A stretch of 64,000 nucleotides of DNA from Tabrizicola sp. (GTDB taxonomy: Bacteria > Pseudomonadota > Alphaproteobacteria > Rhodobacterales > Rhodobacteraceae): contig NZ_JAEULP010000071.1 in NCBI RefSeq assembly GCF_016792905.1, forward strand, positions 1 to 64,000, in the 5' to 3' direction. Position 1 is the first letter of the stretch; every line of letters starts with the position of its first letter. Positions 18,904 to 26,932 of the stretch are shown here, one piece after another. The translations under genes were made by a program, and so were the position numbers. The notes beneath the pieces are model-generated. The model saw nothing but the letters and a program-made list of their open reading frames with translations, was not told the origin of the DNA and made no database searches.

Positions 18904-19920
18904 TTATTGCGCCCGATATCCGGAATGCGCCATCATCCAGCCGTAGAGGATCGGCACCACGAAACCACCGATGGCCGAGATGGTCAGCATCAGCCCGCAG
19001 GCGGTGGGGATGTCCGAAATCTCCAGCTGGTCGCGGCAGAAGCCCGGTGTCGAGATCCAGGCCGAGAAGGCCATGATCGACGAGGCCCCGATCACCGCCG
19101 ATGCGACGACGAGCCCGGAAAAGCCCAGATGCGGCACCAGGAACTGCGCGGCGGCCTGCACGATGCAGGCGGCGATGAAGGTCGGGATCACGCCGAAGAC
19201 GCGGTCGGCGAGCCAGCCGCCCAGGGGGCCGCCCAGGATGCCGCTGAACAGAAGGATGTCACCCAAGAGGCCCGCCTCATGCGCCTCAAGCTGCAACCGT
19301 TCGGCGGTGAACTGCGGCAAAAGCTGCGAGGCGGTCAGGTAGCTGCCATAGCCGCCGATGAAGCTGGCGCCGACGAGCCACAGGTCGCGGTTGCCGAAGG
19401 TGCGCTTCAGCGAAGCCATGTTCAGGTTCCGCGCGCCGACCTCGCCCTGGCCCCCGGATTTCGGCATCGGGAAGACAAAGAGAAGCAGAAGGAACGAAGC
19501 CGCCGCCACGCCCCCGGCCGCCAGCAGACCGCCGCGCCAGCCGAATGCCGTGACCACGTCGATCCAGACGTAAAGGCCGAGCCAGGCACCCATGGTGAAG
19601 GCGATGCCCGAAACGATGCCGTTCGCGGTGCCAAGCTCATGACCCCGGAACCACGCCGCCGTCAGCCCAAGTGACGCACCGACATAGATCGAGGCGCCAA
19701 TGCCGCTGAGGAAGCGCGCGACCAGCAGCACGGAATAGCCCGGCGCGATTGCCGCCAGCCCCGCCCCAAGCGCCACCACCGCGATCCCCAAGAGCATGGC
19801 AAAGCGCATCCCGAACGCTTCCGAGATCATCCCGGCGGGAATATGGGCAAGGCCGTATCCGGCGACGAAGATGCCGATCAAGAGCCCGAGCTTGGGATAG
19901 CCCAGCCCCATTTCGGTCAT
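18904..19920 (-). CDS. MFS transporter, apparently 5'-truncated
   Basis: A major-facilitator permease of 338 residues counted from ATG 19920 (MTEMGLGYPKLGLLIGIF). In homologues a first transmembrane helix comes before this point; here the sequence upstream is the 3' end of the alpha/beta hydrolase gene (stop 19937), and the frame beyond it is Arg/Pro-rich, not hydrophobic. About 11 helices remain, including the helix 2-3 loop motif (GMISEAFGMR). The gene has probably lost its 5' end, perhaps by the same kind of deletion that produced its neighbours. It may once have imported the substrate of the Rieske oxygenase. It could be non-functional. Confidence 0.65.
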   Translation of the reverse strand: MTEMGLGYPKLGLLIGIFVAGYGLAHIPAGMISEAFGMRFAMLLGIAVVALGAGLAAIAPGYSVLLVARFLSGIGASIYVGASLGLTAAWFRGHELGTANGIVSGIAFTMGAWLGLYVWIDVVTAFGWRGGLLAAGGVAAASFLLLLFVFPMPKSGGQGEVGARNLNMASLKRTFGNRDLWLVGASFIGGYGSYLTASQLLPQFTAERLQLEAHEAGLLGDILLFSGILGGPLGGWLADRVFGVIPTFIAACIVQAAAQFLVPHLGFSGLVVASAVIGASSIMAFSAWISTPGFCRDQLEISDIPTACGLMLTISAIGGFVVPILYGWMMAHSGYRAQ

Positions 19921-19936
19921 CACCGGGCCGCGCGCC

Positions 19937-20842
19937 CTAGCGGGCGGTCGCGGCGACCATCTCCAGCACGGCATGCGTCAGCGGTCGGTCTGGATAGGCA
20001 AGGTCCGAGAGCAGGTTGAAATGGTTGCGGTCCGGGGCCTCGACCACACGCAGCGGGTGCCCCTTCGCCCGCCAGGCCTCGGCATAGGCGCGGGTCTGGT
20101 TGTGGAACCCCCGCGTCTCCAGCCCGCCGACCGACAGGACCAGCGGCGGGGCGTGGTCGGGGATCAGGAACAGCGGGCTCGGCCTTTCAGCCTGCGAGGG
20201 CACCAGCCGCAGCCAGTCGTTCGCCTCGATGTCGCAGATCGGCCGGATGTCATACAGCCCGCTGAGCGCCATCGCCCCCTTGATCTCGTCACCGGGCAGG
20301 CCGAACTCCTCGTGCCAGCCCTCGGCCAGCAGCATCCCCACCAGATGCGCCCCTGCCGATCTGCCACCGACGAAGATGCGCTCCGGGTCGATCCCGTAGG
20401 TTGCGGCATTTCCGTGCAGCCAGGCCAGAGCGCCGCGCATCTCGCGCACCACCTCGGCCAGGGTCGCTATCGGCAAGAGCGTGTGTTCCAGCACCGCCAC
20501 CGCCACGCCTGCATCGGTGAAGACCCGCGCCATCAGCGCGGCGTCGTCCTTGCTTTGCGACCGCCAGTAGCCGCCGTGAATGAAGACGAAGACCGGCGCT
20601 GGCTGACGCGGGCCAGGCACCGGAAAGAGGTCCAGCGCCTCGCCCCGGGCCGGTCCGTATTTCAGGTCGTAAAGCCCCGGACAGGCGGCCTTGGCCTCGG
20701 CGGACAGCCGGGCGTATTCCGCGACGCAGGCGTCGAAATCCGGCACCGAGGCGCGGGCGTTGTATTCGACCCCGCGCTGCCGGAGGTCGGGGAAGAACAG
20801 GTCGATCCCGCTTTTGGCCATCGGATCCGGCCCGTCACGCAT
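19937..20842 (-). CDS. Alpha/beta hydrolase (kynurenine-formamidase/esterase-like)
   Basis: About 301 residues. HGGYW forms the oxyanion hole, GGRSAGAH holds the nucleophilic Ser, and the His is in RNHFNLL near the C-terminus, all as in kynurenine-formamidase-like and carboxylesterase alpha/beta hydrolases. Start choice is uncertain: ATG 20842 or 20821 (MAKSGIDLFF), neither with a clear ribosome-binding site. It lies 28 bp downstream of the RidA gene in the same direction. RidA, a small hydrolase, a RutA-like monooxygenase and flavin reductases close together recall the Rut pyrimidine pathway, where RutD is also an alpha/beta hydrolase. That role is inferred. Confidence 0.85.
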   Translation of the reverse strand: MRDGPDPMAKSGIDLFFPDLRQRGVEYNARASVPDFDACVAEYARLSAEAKAACPGLYDLKYGPARGEALDLFPVPGPRQPAPVFVFIHGGYWRSQSKDDAALMARVFTDAGVAVAVLEHTLLPIATLAEVVREMRGALAWLHGNAATYGIDPERIFVGGRSAGAHLVGMLLAEGWHEEFGLPGDEIKGAMALSGLYDIRPICDIEANDWLRLVPSQAERPSPLFLIPDHAPPLVLSVGGLETRGFHNQTRAYAEAWRAKGHPLRVVEAPDRNHFNLLSDLAYPDRPLTHAVLEMVAATAR

Positions 20843-20870
20843 GGGTGCCGGGGGCGACGACGGCAATGAC

Positions 20871-21254
20871 CTAGATCTCGACCAGGATCATGGGCCAGAT
20901 CAGCGCGCTGATCGACAGGCCGGTGCTGGCCGGACGATAGTCGCCGAAGAACTCGGCCCGCACCTTCCAGTACTCGCGCGTCACCTCCTTGGTCAGCGGG
21001 CAGGCGTAATAGGTCGTCATCTTGACGACGTCGCGCATCGTCGCGCCCTCGCGGGCAAGGATGGCCTTGATGTTCTGGAAGCACTGCCGGGCCTGCCCGG
21101 CCACGTCGCCCTCGGCCACGACGCGGCCATCGGCATCCAGCGCGACCTGGCCGGAGAGATAAATCGTGTTGCCCGCCCGGACGGCCGGGGCGGCAGGCAT
21201 CTTCTTTTCCCATTCCCATTCCGGGGCAACGGATCTGTTGTGATGCGCGGTCAT
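20871..21254 (-). CDS. RidA/YjgF/RutC-family protein
   Basis: A 127-residue protein of the RidA family, which hydrolyses reactive enamines/imines; RutC in the Rut pathway is a member. The typical core is visible: AGNTIYLSGQVALDADG, QARQCFQNIKAILAREGATMRDVVKMTTYY, and an R-P-A-S-T stretch carrying the conserved Arg. It is first gene of a minus-strand unit with the alpha/beta hydrolase and MFS genes. A 14-base element shared with the next minus-strand gene lies 34-47 bases upstream of its start. Confidence 0.9.
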   Translation of the reverse strand: MTAHHNRSVAPEWEWEKKMPAAPAVRAGNTIYLSGQVALDADGRVVAEGDVAGQARQCFQNIKAILAREGATMRDVVKMTTYYACPLTKEVTREYWKVRAEFFGDYRPASTGLSISALIWPMILVEI

Positions 21255-21287
21255 GGCGGGTCTCCGGCGTGATCGGTCGGGCGCGGC

Positions 21288-21301
21288 CTATCCGTTTTCC
21301 T
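21288..21301. promoter_or_regulatory. Shared upstream element, copy 1
   Basis: CTATCCGTTTTCCT lies 34-47 bases upstream of the RidA start. A copy with 13 of 14 bases identical and the same orientation lies at 21762-21775, upstream of the chimeric reductase gene. It may be a common operator or promoter element of the flavin/Rut-like genes; no regulator gene is adjacent. Confidence 0.3.
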
Positions 21302-21341
21302 GACCAATCCTGTCCGGTATCCGGCGCCCTGGACCCGAATG

Positions 21342-21371
21342 AAAAAAAAGCCCATCGCCGGCGCGGCGGGC
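21342..21371 (-). terminator. Intrinsic terminator (reverse strand)
   Basis: Read on the minus strand, a GC-rich inverted repeat (21371-21350, GCCCGCCG...CGATGGGC with one wobble and one mismatch) is followed at once by eight Ts (21349-21342). It lies 27 bases past the stop of the chimeric reductase gene and before the RidA transcription unit, separating the two. Confidence 0.7.
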
Positions 21372-21397
21372 GGCAGAGGGAGAGCGGAGGGAAAGGG

Positions 21398-21703
21398 TCA
21401 GCCGCCGGATTTCGGGCGTTGCTGCAGCGCGCGGAACTGCCCGCCGTGAAAGACCAGCGGCTCGGCCAGCTGGCGCGTGGTCAGCGCCTCGATTTCCAGA
21501 AGCACGATGCCATGATCGCCCGCCGCGGTCTTCACGGCGGCCATGACCTTCGGGTCCTCCCAGCCCAGAAGCCCGGGGCCAAGATCGACCACGTCGACCA
21601 CATGATCCGGCGCCGCACCGGTCAGCGCCGTCGCCAGCAGCGAGGCCGCATGGGCCGTGCGGGAAGCGGGCTTGGGATTTCCGACACAGACGACAGCAGA
21701 CAT
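21398..21703 (-). pseudogene. Chimera of an NADPH:FMN reductase and a flavin reductase
   Basis: 101 residues from ATG 21703, with an excellent GGAGGAGAGG ribosome-binding site. Residues 1-60 match the start of the SsuE/MsuE-type NADPH-dependent FMN reductase fold (VVCVGNPKPASRT, then VVDLGPGLLGWEDPKVMAAV). Residues 62-95 match instead the end of the unrelated flavin reductase (RutF/HpaC-like) barrel: GDHGIVLLEIEAL and EPLVFHGGQFRAL. Full-length members are about 170-190 residues each, so an in-frame deletion near 21520 seems to have joined two adjacent reductase genes. The product lacks the rest of both folds and is probably inactive. The original genes would have supplied reduced flavin to the monooxygenase at 22807. 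Confidence 0.65.
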
Positions 21704-21761
21704 GTCCTCTCCTCCGACAGGATAGCGCAGCCTCAAGTGTCCGGTTTCGCCCTCCGTCGCG

Positions 21762-21775
21762 CTATCCGGTTTCCT
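21762..21775. promoter_or_regulatory. Shared upstream element, copy 2
   Basis: CTATCCGGTTTCCT, 59-72 bases upstream of the chimeric reductase start (21703), matches 21288-21301 in 13 of 14 positions. A further partial copy (TCCGGTTTCG) begins near 21739. The element sits in the 264-bp divergent space shared with the DHBP synthase gene, so it could serve both directions. Confidence 0.3.
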
Positions 21776-21967
21776 TGGCCGGGCTATACGCTTTGCCGCC
21801 GGTCATCCGGCATGGCCCTGACCACCCGCCCGGATGCCTCTCGGCACCACAGGACTGGATAGAGTTCGACCGTCCACCGGATGGCCCGCCCCTGATCCCT
21901 CGGCCATGGTTTTCCGGATACGCCACCCGTTTCGGATCGGCGACCGGATCCCAGGATTGGAGATGTC

Positions 21968-22711
21968 ATGTCCAAAATCGACGCCACGATCAGCGATGTC
22001 ACACACTCTCAGCCCGTTCGCAGCCGTGGACCCTACTGCCGGGCCCTGCCTTCGCCCCTCGCCGCACCGACGCAGGGTTGCCCCGTCACCGAAGCCCTGC
22101 GGCGTCTGGCGGCGGGCGAGATGATCCTGGTCGCCGATGACGAGGACCGCGAGAACGAGGCCGACCTGATCGTCGCCGCCGAGCTTTGCACGCCTGAGCA
22201 GATGAGCTTCATCATCCGCCACGGCTGCGGCATCGTCTGCGTGCCACTGGCCCGCGAGATCGCCGTCCGGCTGAACCTGTCGCCGATGGTCGGCTGCAAC
22301 GATGCGCCGCTTGCCACCGCCTTCACCGTCTCGGTCGATGCGCGCGACGGGCTGACCACCGGCATCTCGGCGACAGAGCGCTGCATGACGGCGCGGGAAC
22401 TGGCCGATCCCGGCGCCATCGCTGGAGATTTCGTCCGCCCCGGCCACATGTTCCCGCTGATCGCCCGCGATGGCGGCGTGCTGGAACGCACTGGCCACAC
22501 CGAGGCCGCGGTTGATCTGTCCCGCCTGGCCGGGCTTCAGCCGGTGGGCGTCATCTGCGAGCTTTTCAACGATGACGGCACAGTGATGAAGGGCGCGCAG
22601 GTCACGGCCTTTGCCCGCCAACATGGCCTTGCCAGCCTGACGATCGAGCAGCTGGTCGACTGGCGCAACCGGACCGAGGCGGCGCCCGTGGCGAAAGCTG
22701 CGTCGGCCTGA
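21968..22711 (+). CDS. ribB: 3,4-dihydroxy-2-butanone-4-phosphate synthase (RibB-like)
   Basis: A 247-residue protein that makes the four-carbon precursor of riboflavin from ribulose 5-phosphate. The acidic loop DDEDRENEADL (about residues 57-67), the Cys-bearing GCGIVCVPL and the GHMFPL and RTGHTEAAVDL motifs are intact. A 40-residue N-terminal extension precedes the domain, and there is no GTP cyclohydrolase II half. No FMN riboswitch was found upstream. It lies 95 bp before a flavin-dependent monooxygenase, so it is probably an accessory ribB that raises flavin supply for that pathway rather than the housekeeping copy. Confidence 0.9.
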   Translation: MSKIDATISDVTHSQPVRSRGPYCRALPSPLAAPTQGCPVTEALRRLAAGEMILVADDEDRENEADLIVAAELCTPEQMSFIIRHGCGIVCVPLAREIAVRLNLSPMVGCNDAPLATAFTVSVDARDGLTTGISATERCMTARELADPGAIAGDFVRPGHMFPLIARDGGVLERTGHTEAAVDLSRLAGLQPVGVICELFNDDGTVMKGAQVTAFARQHGLASLTIEQLVDWRNRTEAAPVAKAASA

Positions 22712-22806
22712 TCCTTCTGCTACCCGACCTCTCGCCTGGCGATGCCCGCCGCTGGCACCGCGCCATCCAAACCGTGCAACCCGAACCCACCAACAGGAGA
22801 ACAGTC

Positions 22807-23904
22807 ATGGCCAAAGAGATTCAGGCCGGAGTCTTCATTCCCACCGTCCGCAGCGGTTGGGTCCACTCGACCAACGCCCCGCACGCGCCGGGCTCCTTCA
22901 AGCACGCGCTGGAGGTCACGCGCCTTGCCGAATACCTCGGCTTCGATTTCGTCCTGAGCCCGCAGAACTGGCGTGCCGCGCAGGGACCGCACCGCTTCTG
23001 GGGCGACACGGTCGATTCCATCGCCGCCGCCGGGGCGCTGTCGCAGGCGACCGACCGGATCAACATCTGGTGTACCGCCCATATCTCGGTCCACAAGCCC
23101 GCCGCCATCGCCAAGATCGTCGCCTCGCTGTCCGAAATCAGCGAGGGCCGGATCGGGCTGAACGTGGTGACGGGCGGCAACTACATGCAGCTTTATCCGC
23201 TGGGGTTCTGGGACGATATGGGCCATGACGAACGCTATGACGTGGCTCAGGATTGGGTCACGCTGATCCGCAAATACTGGTCCGAAGCGGTCGTCACCCA
23301 TGATGGCCCCTATTTCAAGGCCGACGGCGGCATCCTCAGCCCGCGCCCGGCCAGGCGCCCGACGCTGGTCAATGCCGGTGCCTCGCCACGCGGGCTGAAA
23401 TTCGCGGTCGACAGTTGCGATGTGGCCTTCCTGATGGGCGGGGGCGACGCGAAATTCATCGAGCAATCGAAGATGGCCAAGCGGATGGCGAAAGAGGCGG
23501 GCAAGCCCGATTTCAAGGTGATGGGCGCCATGACCATCATCCCGGGCGAAACGCAGGAGGCGGCGCAGGCCCTCCTGGATCACTTCGAGGCGGGGGTCGA
23601 TCTGCAGGGGCTTGCCGATCTGGCCTCGGGCTATGAGAAGAACACCAAGGGCTTCGAGAAGCTGAGCGCTTCGTCGCTCGCGCCGCTGGGCGGGAAGGAC
23701 TACAAGTCGGTCATGCCCTGCGCCATCGTCGGATCCTATGACAACCTGGCGGAGAAGATCGCCCGGCAGGTGAACGAGGCGGAACTGGACGGCATCCTCC
23801 TCATCGTCCCGGACTACATCAGCCATCTGGGCCAGCTTGGCACCCGCACCCTGCCGCGACTGGCGGAGTATGGCATCAAGTGCAAGGTCGGCTCGACCCT
23901 ATAG
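22807..23904 (+). CDS. LLM-class flavin-dependent monooxygenase, RutA-like
   Basis: A 365-residue bacterial-luciferase-fold monooxygenase. The pattern GVFIPTVRSGWVHST, HRFWGDTVDS, RIGLNVVTGG, SPRPARRPTLVNAGAS and SYDNLAEKIA follows RutA (uracil ring-opening) and related C-N/C-S-cleaving enzymes in order and length. ATG 22807 follows AACAGGAGAAC. These enzymes need reduced FMN from a partner reductase; the nearby candidate (21398) is a probably dead chimera, so another reductase would be required. With RidA, an alpha/beta hydrolase and ribB close by, opening of a heterocyclic amide is plausible; the substrate is unknown. Confidence 0.88.
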   Translation: MAKEIQAGVFIPTVRSGWVHSTNAPHAPGSFKHALEVTRLAEYLGFDFVLSPQNWRAAQGPHRFWGDTVDSIAAAGALSQATDRINIWCTAHISVHKPAAIAKIVASLSEISEGRIGLNVVTGGNYMQLYPLGFWDDMGHDERYDVAQDWVTLIRKYWSEAVVTHDGPYFKADGGILSPRPARRPTLVNAGASPRGLKFAVDSCDVAFLMGGGDAKFIEQSKMAKRMAKEAGKPDFKVMGAMTIIPGETQEAAQALLDHFEAGVDLQGLADLASGYEKNTKGFEKLSASSLAPLGGKDYKSVMPCAIVGSYDNLAEKIARQVNEAELDGILLIVPDYISHLGQLGTRTLPRLAEYGIKCKVGSTL

Positions 23905-23937
23905 AGCCCGCCCTGCGGCTTGTGCCTCCGGGCTATC

Positions 23938-23962
23938 TCCCTCCCCCTCCACGGGGGAGGGA
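23938..23962. terminator. Perfect hairpin between convergent genes
   Basis: TCCCTCCCCC (23938-23947), the loop TCCAC and GGGGGAGGGA (23953-23962) form a 10-bp perfect stem. It sits 34 bases past the monooxygenase stop and before the convergent GntR gene's end. There is no T-run. It looks like the dispersed CCTCCCCCTCCACGGGGGAGG-type intergenic repeat seen in many proteobacteria and could act as a bidirectional terminator. Confidence 0.5.
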
Positions 23963-24091
23963 TGGGGTGCGGGCAGCCCGGGCCCAATGGTTAAGACCAG
24001 CCTAACGGAAAATCCCAAATTATTGAAATCCTTGAAGGACGCGACTTTGTCCACCGTGGACACTCCGTCGGTTTTGGAAGGACGCAGCCGC

Positions 24092-24736
24092 TCAGGCCGG
24101 TGCCAAGCCAGACCGGATCGTGACCGCCGTGCGCAGGTAGTGGTCGCGCAGCAGCTCCTCGGCGCGGCGGGTGTCGCGGGCAAGCACCGCGTCCGCGATC
24201 GCGCCATGCTCGGCGTCGATGTCGCGTTTCTGCGGCCCGGCCGCGATCAGCGCCGGGATCCGGTATCGCTCGGTCGCGGCATAGAGACGTTCGAAGAAAT
24301 CCATCAGCCAGTCCGATCCGCAGGCCACCAGGAGCGAGCGGTGGAACGCATGGTGCCGCGCCTTCAACTCGTCCACATCGCCGCCCTGGCGCCTGGCCTG
24401 AAGCCGGAGCGCGTAGAGCGCGGCGACAATCGAGGCTTCCCAGCCGTCGTCGCCCCTGGCGATCGCCAGGCGCAGCGCCTCGGTCTCGACCAGAAGGCGG
24501 GCGTGGAGGGCATCCTCGAACTCGGCCAGCGACCGGGCCGAGACCCGGAACCCGCGCAGGGATTCGGCGGTGACAAGCCGTTCGGCCTGCAACCGGTTCA
24601 GCGCCTCGCGCAGGGGGGAAAAGCCCATCCCGTAGCGTTCGCTGAGATCGGCGAGCCGCAAGGGGCTTTCGGGCGCGAAGCAACCCTCGACGATGTCCTT
24701 GCGCAGCGAAACATAGGCTTTCTCGGCAAGAGTCAT
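24092..24736 (-). CDS. GntR-family regulator (FCD/FadR subfamily)
   Basis: A 214-residue regulator with an N-terminal GntR winged helix (about residues 5-65; LRLADLSERYGMGFSPLREALNRLQAERLV) and a C-terminal all-helical FCD effector domain with the usual His and Asp/Glu positions (ARHHAFHRSLL; DAEHGAIADAVLARD). It is divergent from the gentisate dioxygenase operon across a 141-bp AT-rich gap with repeated half-sites, and most likely represses that operon. Confidence 0.9.
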   Translation of the reverse strand: MTLAEKAYVSLRKDIVEGCFAPESPLRLADLSERYGMGFSPLREALNRLQAERLVTAESLRGFRVSARSLAEFEDALHARLLVETEALRLAIARGDDGWEASIVAALYALRLQARRQGGDVDELKARHHAFHRSLLVACGSDWLMDFFERLYAATERYRIPALIAAGPQKRDIDAEHGAIADAVLARDTRRAEELLRDHYLRTAVTIRSGLAPA

Positions 24737-24795
24737 GATCGCTTCCCCTGGTTCCGGCCAGCATATCCAGCGCCGCGAACGCGTGCAATTCCATT

Positions 24796-24826
24796 ATTTT
24801 CGAAAATTACTATTGCTATCGAAAAT
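24796..24826. promoter_or_regulatory. Probable GntR operator
   Basis: The 12-base palindrome ATTTTCGAAAAT (24796-24807) is followed by a second half-site ATCGAAAAT (24818-24826), the TCGAAAAT cores being 19 bases apart. The stretch is strikingly AT-rich against its surroundings and lies 52 bases before the dioxygenase ATG, where the promoter is expected. The divergent FCD regulator is the natural candidate to bind it. Confidence 0.5.
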
Positions 24827-24877
24827 ACAGGCTGGCATAGTTCCTGCGTCACCGCTGTCGAAGAATGGAGTTGCCCC

Positions 24878-25999
24878 ATGTCCACCGGACGCGAGAACCA
24901 CCGCGAAGATGTTGTCGGTCGCGCCAATGTCGAGGATACACCCGAGCTTCTGGCCTATTACGATCAGCTGGATGGCTTCAACGCGGGCGCGCTCTGGACC
25001 GTGGCGAACAAGATCGAGCCCTGGCAGCCGAAGAGCCAGTCGGTTCCGGTGGTCTGGCGCTTCAAGGATCTGCGCGACCATGTGGTCCGCAGCGTCGACC
25101 TTGTGACGCCCGAGAAGGCAGGGCGTCGGGTGATCTACCTGAACAACCCCGGCCGACAGGACGTGGCGGCGGCGGTCGGCTGGATCTATGCCGGGCTTCA
25201 GGTGATGAACCCGGGCGAGGTCGCGGGCGCCCACCGCCATTCGGCCAGCGCCATCCGGTTCATCATGGAAGGCCGCGGGGCCTATACCGTGGTCGATGGC
25301 CACAAGATGACGCTCGGCGCGAACGATTTCGTCCTGACGCCGAACGGGACCTGGCACGAACATGGCGTCAGCGCGGATGGCTCGCTGTGCCTGTGGCAGG
25401 ACGGGCTGGACATTCCCTTCGTGAATGCGATGGAGGCGAACTTCTACGAGGTCCACCCCGACCTCAACCAGGCGGTGGGCTATGCCGTCGACGACATGAC
25501 GAAGACCTGGGGCAACCCCGGCCTGACGCCCTACGGGCAGGATTGGCGCAAGGGCTATAGTCCGATGTTCAAGTATGAATGGGCGCCGACCTATGCGGCG
25601 CTGTCGAAATACGCCGGCTGCACCGAAGGCAGCCCATTCGACGGCGTCATGATGGAATATGTGAACCCGGTGACGAACGGCCCGGTGATGCGGACACTTG
25701 GCGCCAGCATGCAGATGCTGCGACCAGGCGAGCATACCAAATCGCACCGGCACACCGGCAGCTACCTCTATCACGTCGCCAAGGGGCGGGGGCATTCGAT
25801 CATCAACGGCAAGCGCTTCGACTGGTCCGAGCGTGACATCTTCTGCGTCCCGTCCTGGGCCTGGCACGAGCATGTCAACGGTTCGGATCGCGAGGATGCC
25901 TGCCTCTTCTGCCTGAACGACCTGCCGGTGATGCGGGCGCTGGGGCTCTACCGCGAGGAAGCCTTCGGGGAAAACGGCGGCCAGCAACCGCTTCTGTAG
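24878..25999 (+). CDS. Gentisate 1,2-dioxygenase-type bicupin
   Basis: A 373-residue bicupin oxygenase of the gentisate/salicylate 1,2-dioxygenase family, which cleaves the ring of gentisate to maleylpyruvate. The first cupin carries AGAHRHSASAIRF and TWHEHG (His ligands of the ferrous iron); the second carries HTKSHRHTGSYL and WHEHVN. The start at ATG 24878 gives normal family length; the open frame further upstream has no homology. It is followed 9 bp later by an FAH-family hydrolase, as in gentisate operons. Salicylate or another hydroxybenzoate could equally be the substrate. Confidence 0.88.
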   Translation: MSTGRENHREDVVGRANVEDTPELLAYYDQLDGFNAGALWTVANKIEPWQPKSQSVPVVWRFKDLRDHVVRSVDLVTPEKAGRRVIYLNNPGRQDVAAAVGWIYAGLQVMNPGEVAGAHRHSASAIRFIMEGRGAYTVVDGHKMTLGANDFVLTPNGTWHEHGVSADGSLCLWQDGLDIPFVNAMEANFYEVHPDLNQAVGYAVDDMTKTWGNPGLTPYGQDWRKGYSPMFKYEWAPTYAALSKYAGCTEGSPFDGVMMEYVNPVTNGPVMRTLGASMQMLRPGEHTKSHRHTGSYLYHVAKGRGHSIINGKRFDWSERDIFCVPSWAWHEHVNGSDREDACLFCLNDLPVMRALGLYREEAFGENGGQQPLL

Positions 26000-26008
26000 G
26001 GACGGACC

Positions 26009-26932
26009 ATGAAACTTGTGACATATCGTGCCTCGGTCGAGGGCGCGGCGCGGCTTGGCGTGATCGAGGGCGACCTTGTCGTCGATGTGGAACGGCTGGC
26101 GGCTGGCCAGGGTGAATCGCTGCCCGTGTCGATGCTGGGCCTGATCGATGCCGGGCGCCCGGGGCTGGAAACGCTGCGGGCCTGCCTGGAGGCCGCGAAG
26201 GGCCGCCACAAGCCCGGCGCGGCAACGGCGCTTGCCAATGTGCGCCTGCTGGCACCGATCCCGCGGCCACGGAAGAACATCTTCGGCATCGGGCTGAACT
26301 ATGTAGAGCATGTCGCGGAAAGCGCCGCCTCGCTCGACACCGCGAAGGACCTGCCGAAGCAGCCGGTGGTGTTCTCGAAACCGCCGACGACGGTGATCGG
26401 GCCGGGCGAGGCGATCGAGCACAATGCCGACATCACCAGGCAGCTTGACTGGGAGGTGGAGCTGGCGGTGATCCTCGGCACCACGGCCCGGCGCATCCGG
26501 CGCGAGGACGCGCTGGCGCATGTCTTCGGCTATTCGGTGATGATCGACGTCTCGGCCCGAGACAACCGGCGGGCGGGGCAGTGGATCTTCTCGAAAGGAA
26601 TGGACAGCTACGCCCCCTTCGGCCCCTGCATCGTGACGGCGGACGACATCCCCGATCCGCAGGCGCTGGACCTGTGGCTGACGGTCAACGGCGTCGAGAA
26701 GCAGCGGTCGAACACGCGGCACATGCTGTTCAAGGTCGACGAGCTGATCGCCGACATCTCCTCGGGCATCACGCTGGAACCGGGGGACATCATCGCCAGC
26801 GGCACGCCGGAAGGCGTGGGGGCAGGGCGGGTGCCGCAGGAATGGCTGCATCCGGGGGATGTGGTCGTCGGCCATGTCCAGGGCATCGGCACGCTGCGCA
26901 ATCCGGTGGTGAACGCAACGCCCGAGAGCTGA
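26009..26932 (+). CDS. Fumarylacetoacetate hydrolase-family protein
   Basis: A 307-residue FAH-family hydrolase. The metal-binding core is clear: FGIGLNYVEHV, the Glu pair in DWEVELAVILG, GYSVMIDVSARD, and GDIIASGTPEGVGAG near the end. In gentisate pathways such enzymes hydrolyse fumarylpyruvate or maleylpyruvate. The window has no maleylpyruvate isomerase, so either direct maleylpyruvate hydrolysis or an isomerase elsewhere is implied. Confidence 0.9.
   Translation: MKLVTYRASVEGAARLGVIEGDLVVDVERLAAGQGESLPVSMLGLIDAGRPGLETLRACLEAAKGRHKPGAATALANVRLLAPIPRPRKNIFGIGLNYVEHVAESAASLDTAKDLPKQPVVFSKPPTTVIGPGEAIEHNADITRQLDWEVELAVILGTTARRIRREDALAHVFGYSVMIDVSARDNRRAGQWIFSKGMDSYAPFGPCIVTADDIPDPQALDLWLTVNGVEKQRSNTRHMLFKVDELIADISSGITLEPGDIIASGTPEGVGAGRVPQEWLHPGDVVVGHVQGIGTLRNPVVNATPES

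Noticed and set aside
21737..21967. FMN riboswitch before the RibB-like gene
   Set aside because: The conserved RFN sequence blocks and the multi-helix layout are not visible in this stretch.
24049..24061. The palindrome GTCCACCGTGGAC as an operator
   Set aside because: It lies past the 3' end of the GntR gene, away from any start, with no second copy found.
23837..24877. A long in-frame extension before the gentisate dioxygenase
   Set aside because: Homology starts only at ATG 24878. The extension runs antisense through the GntR gene and the operator region.
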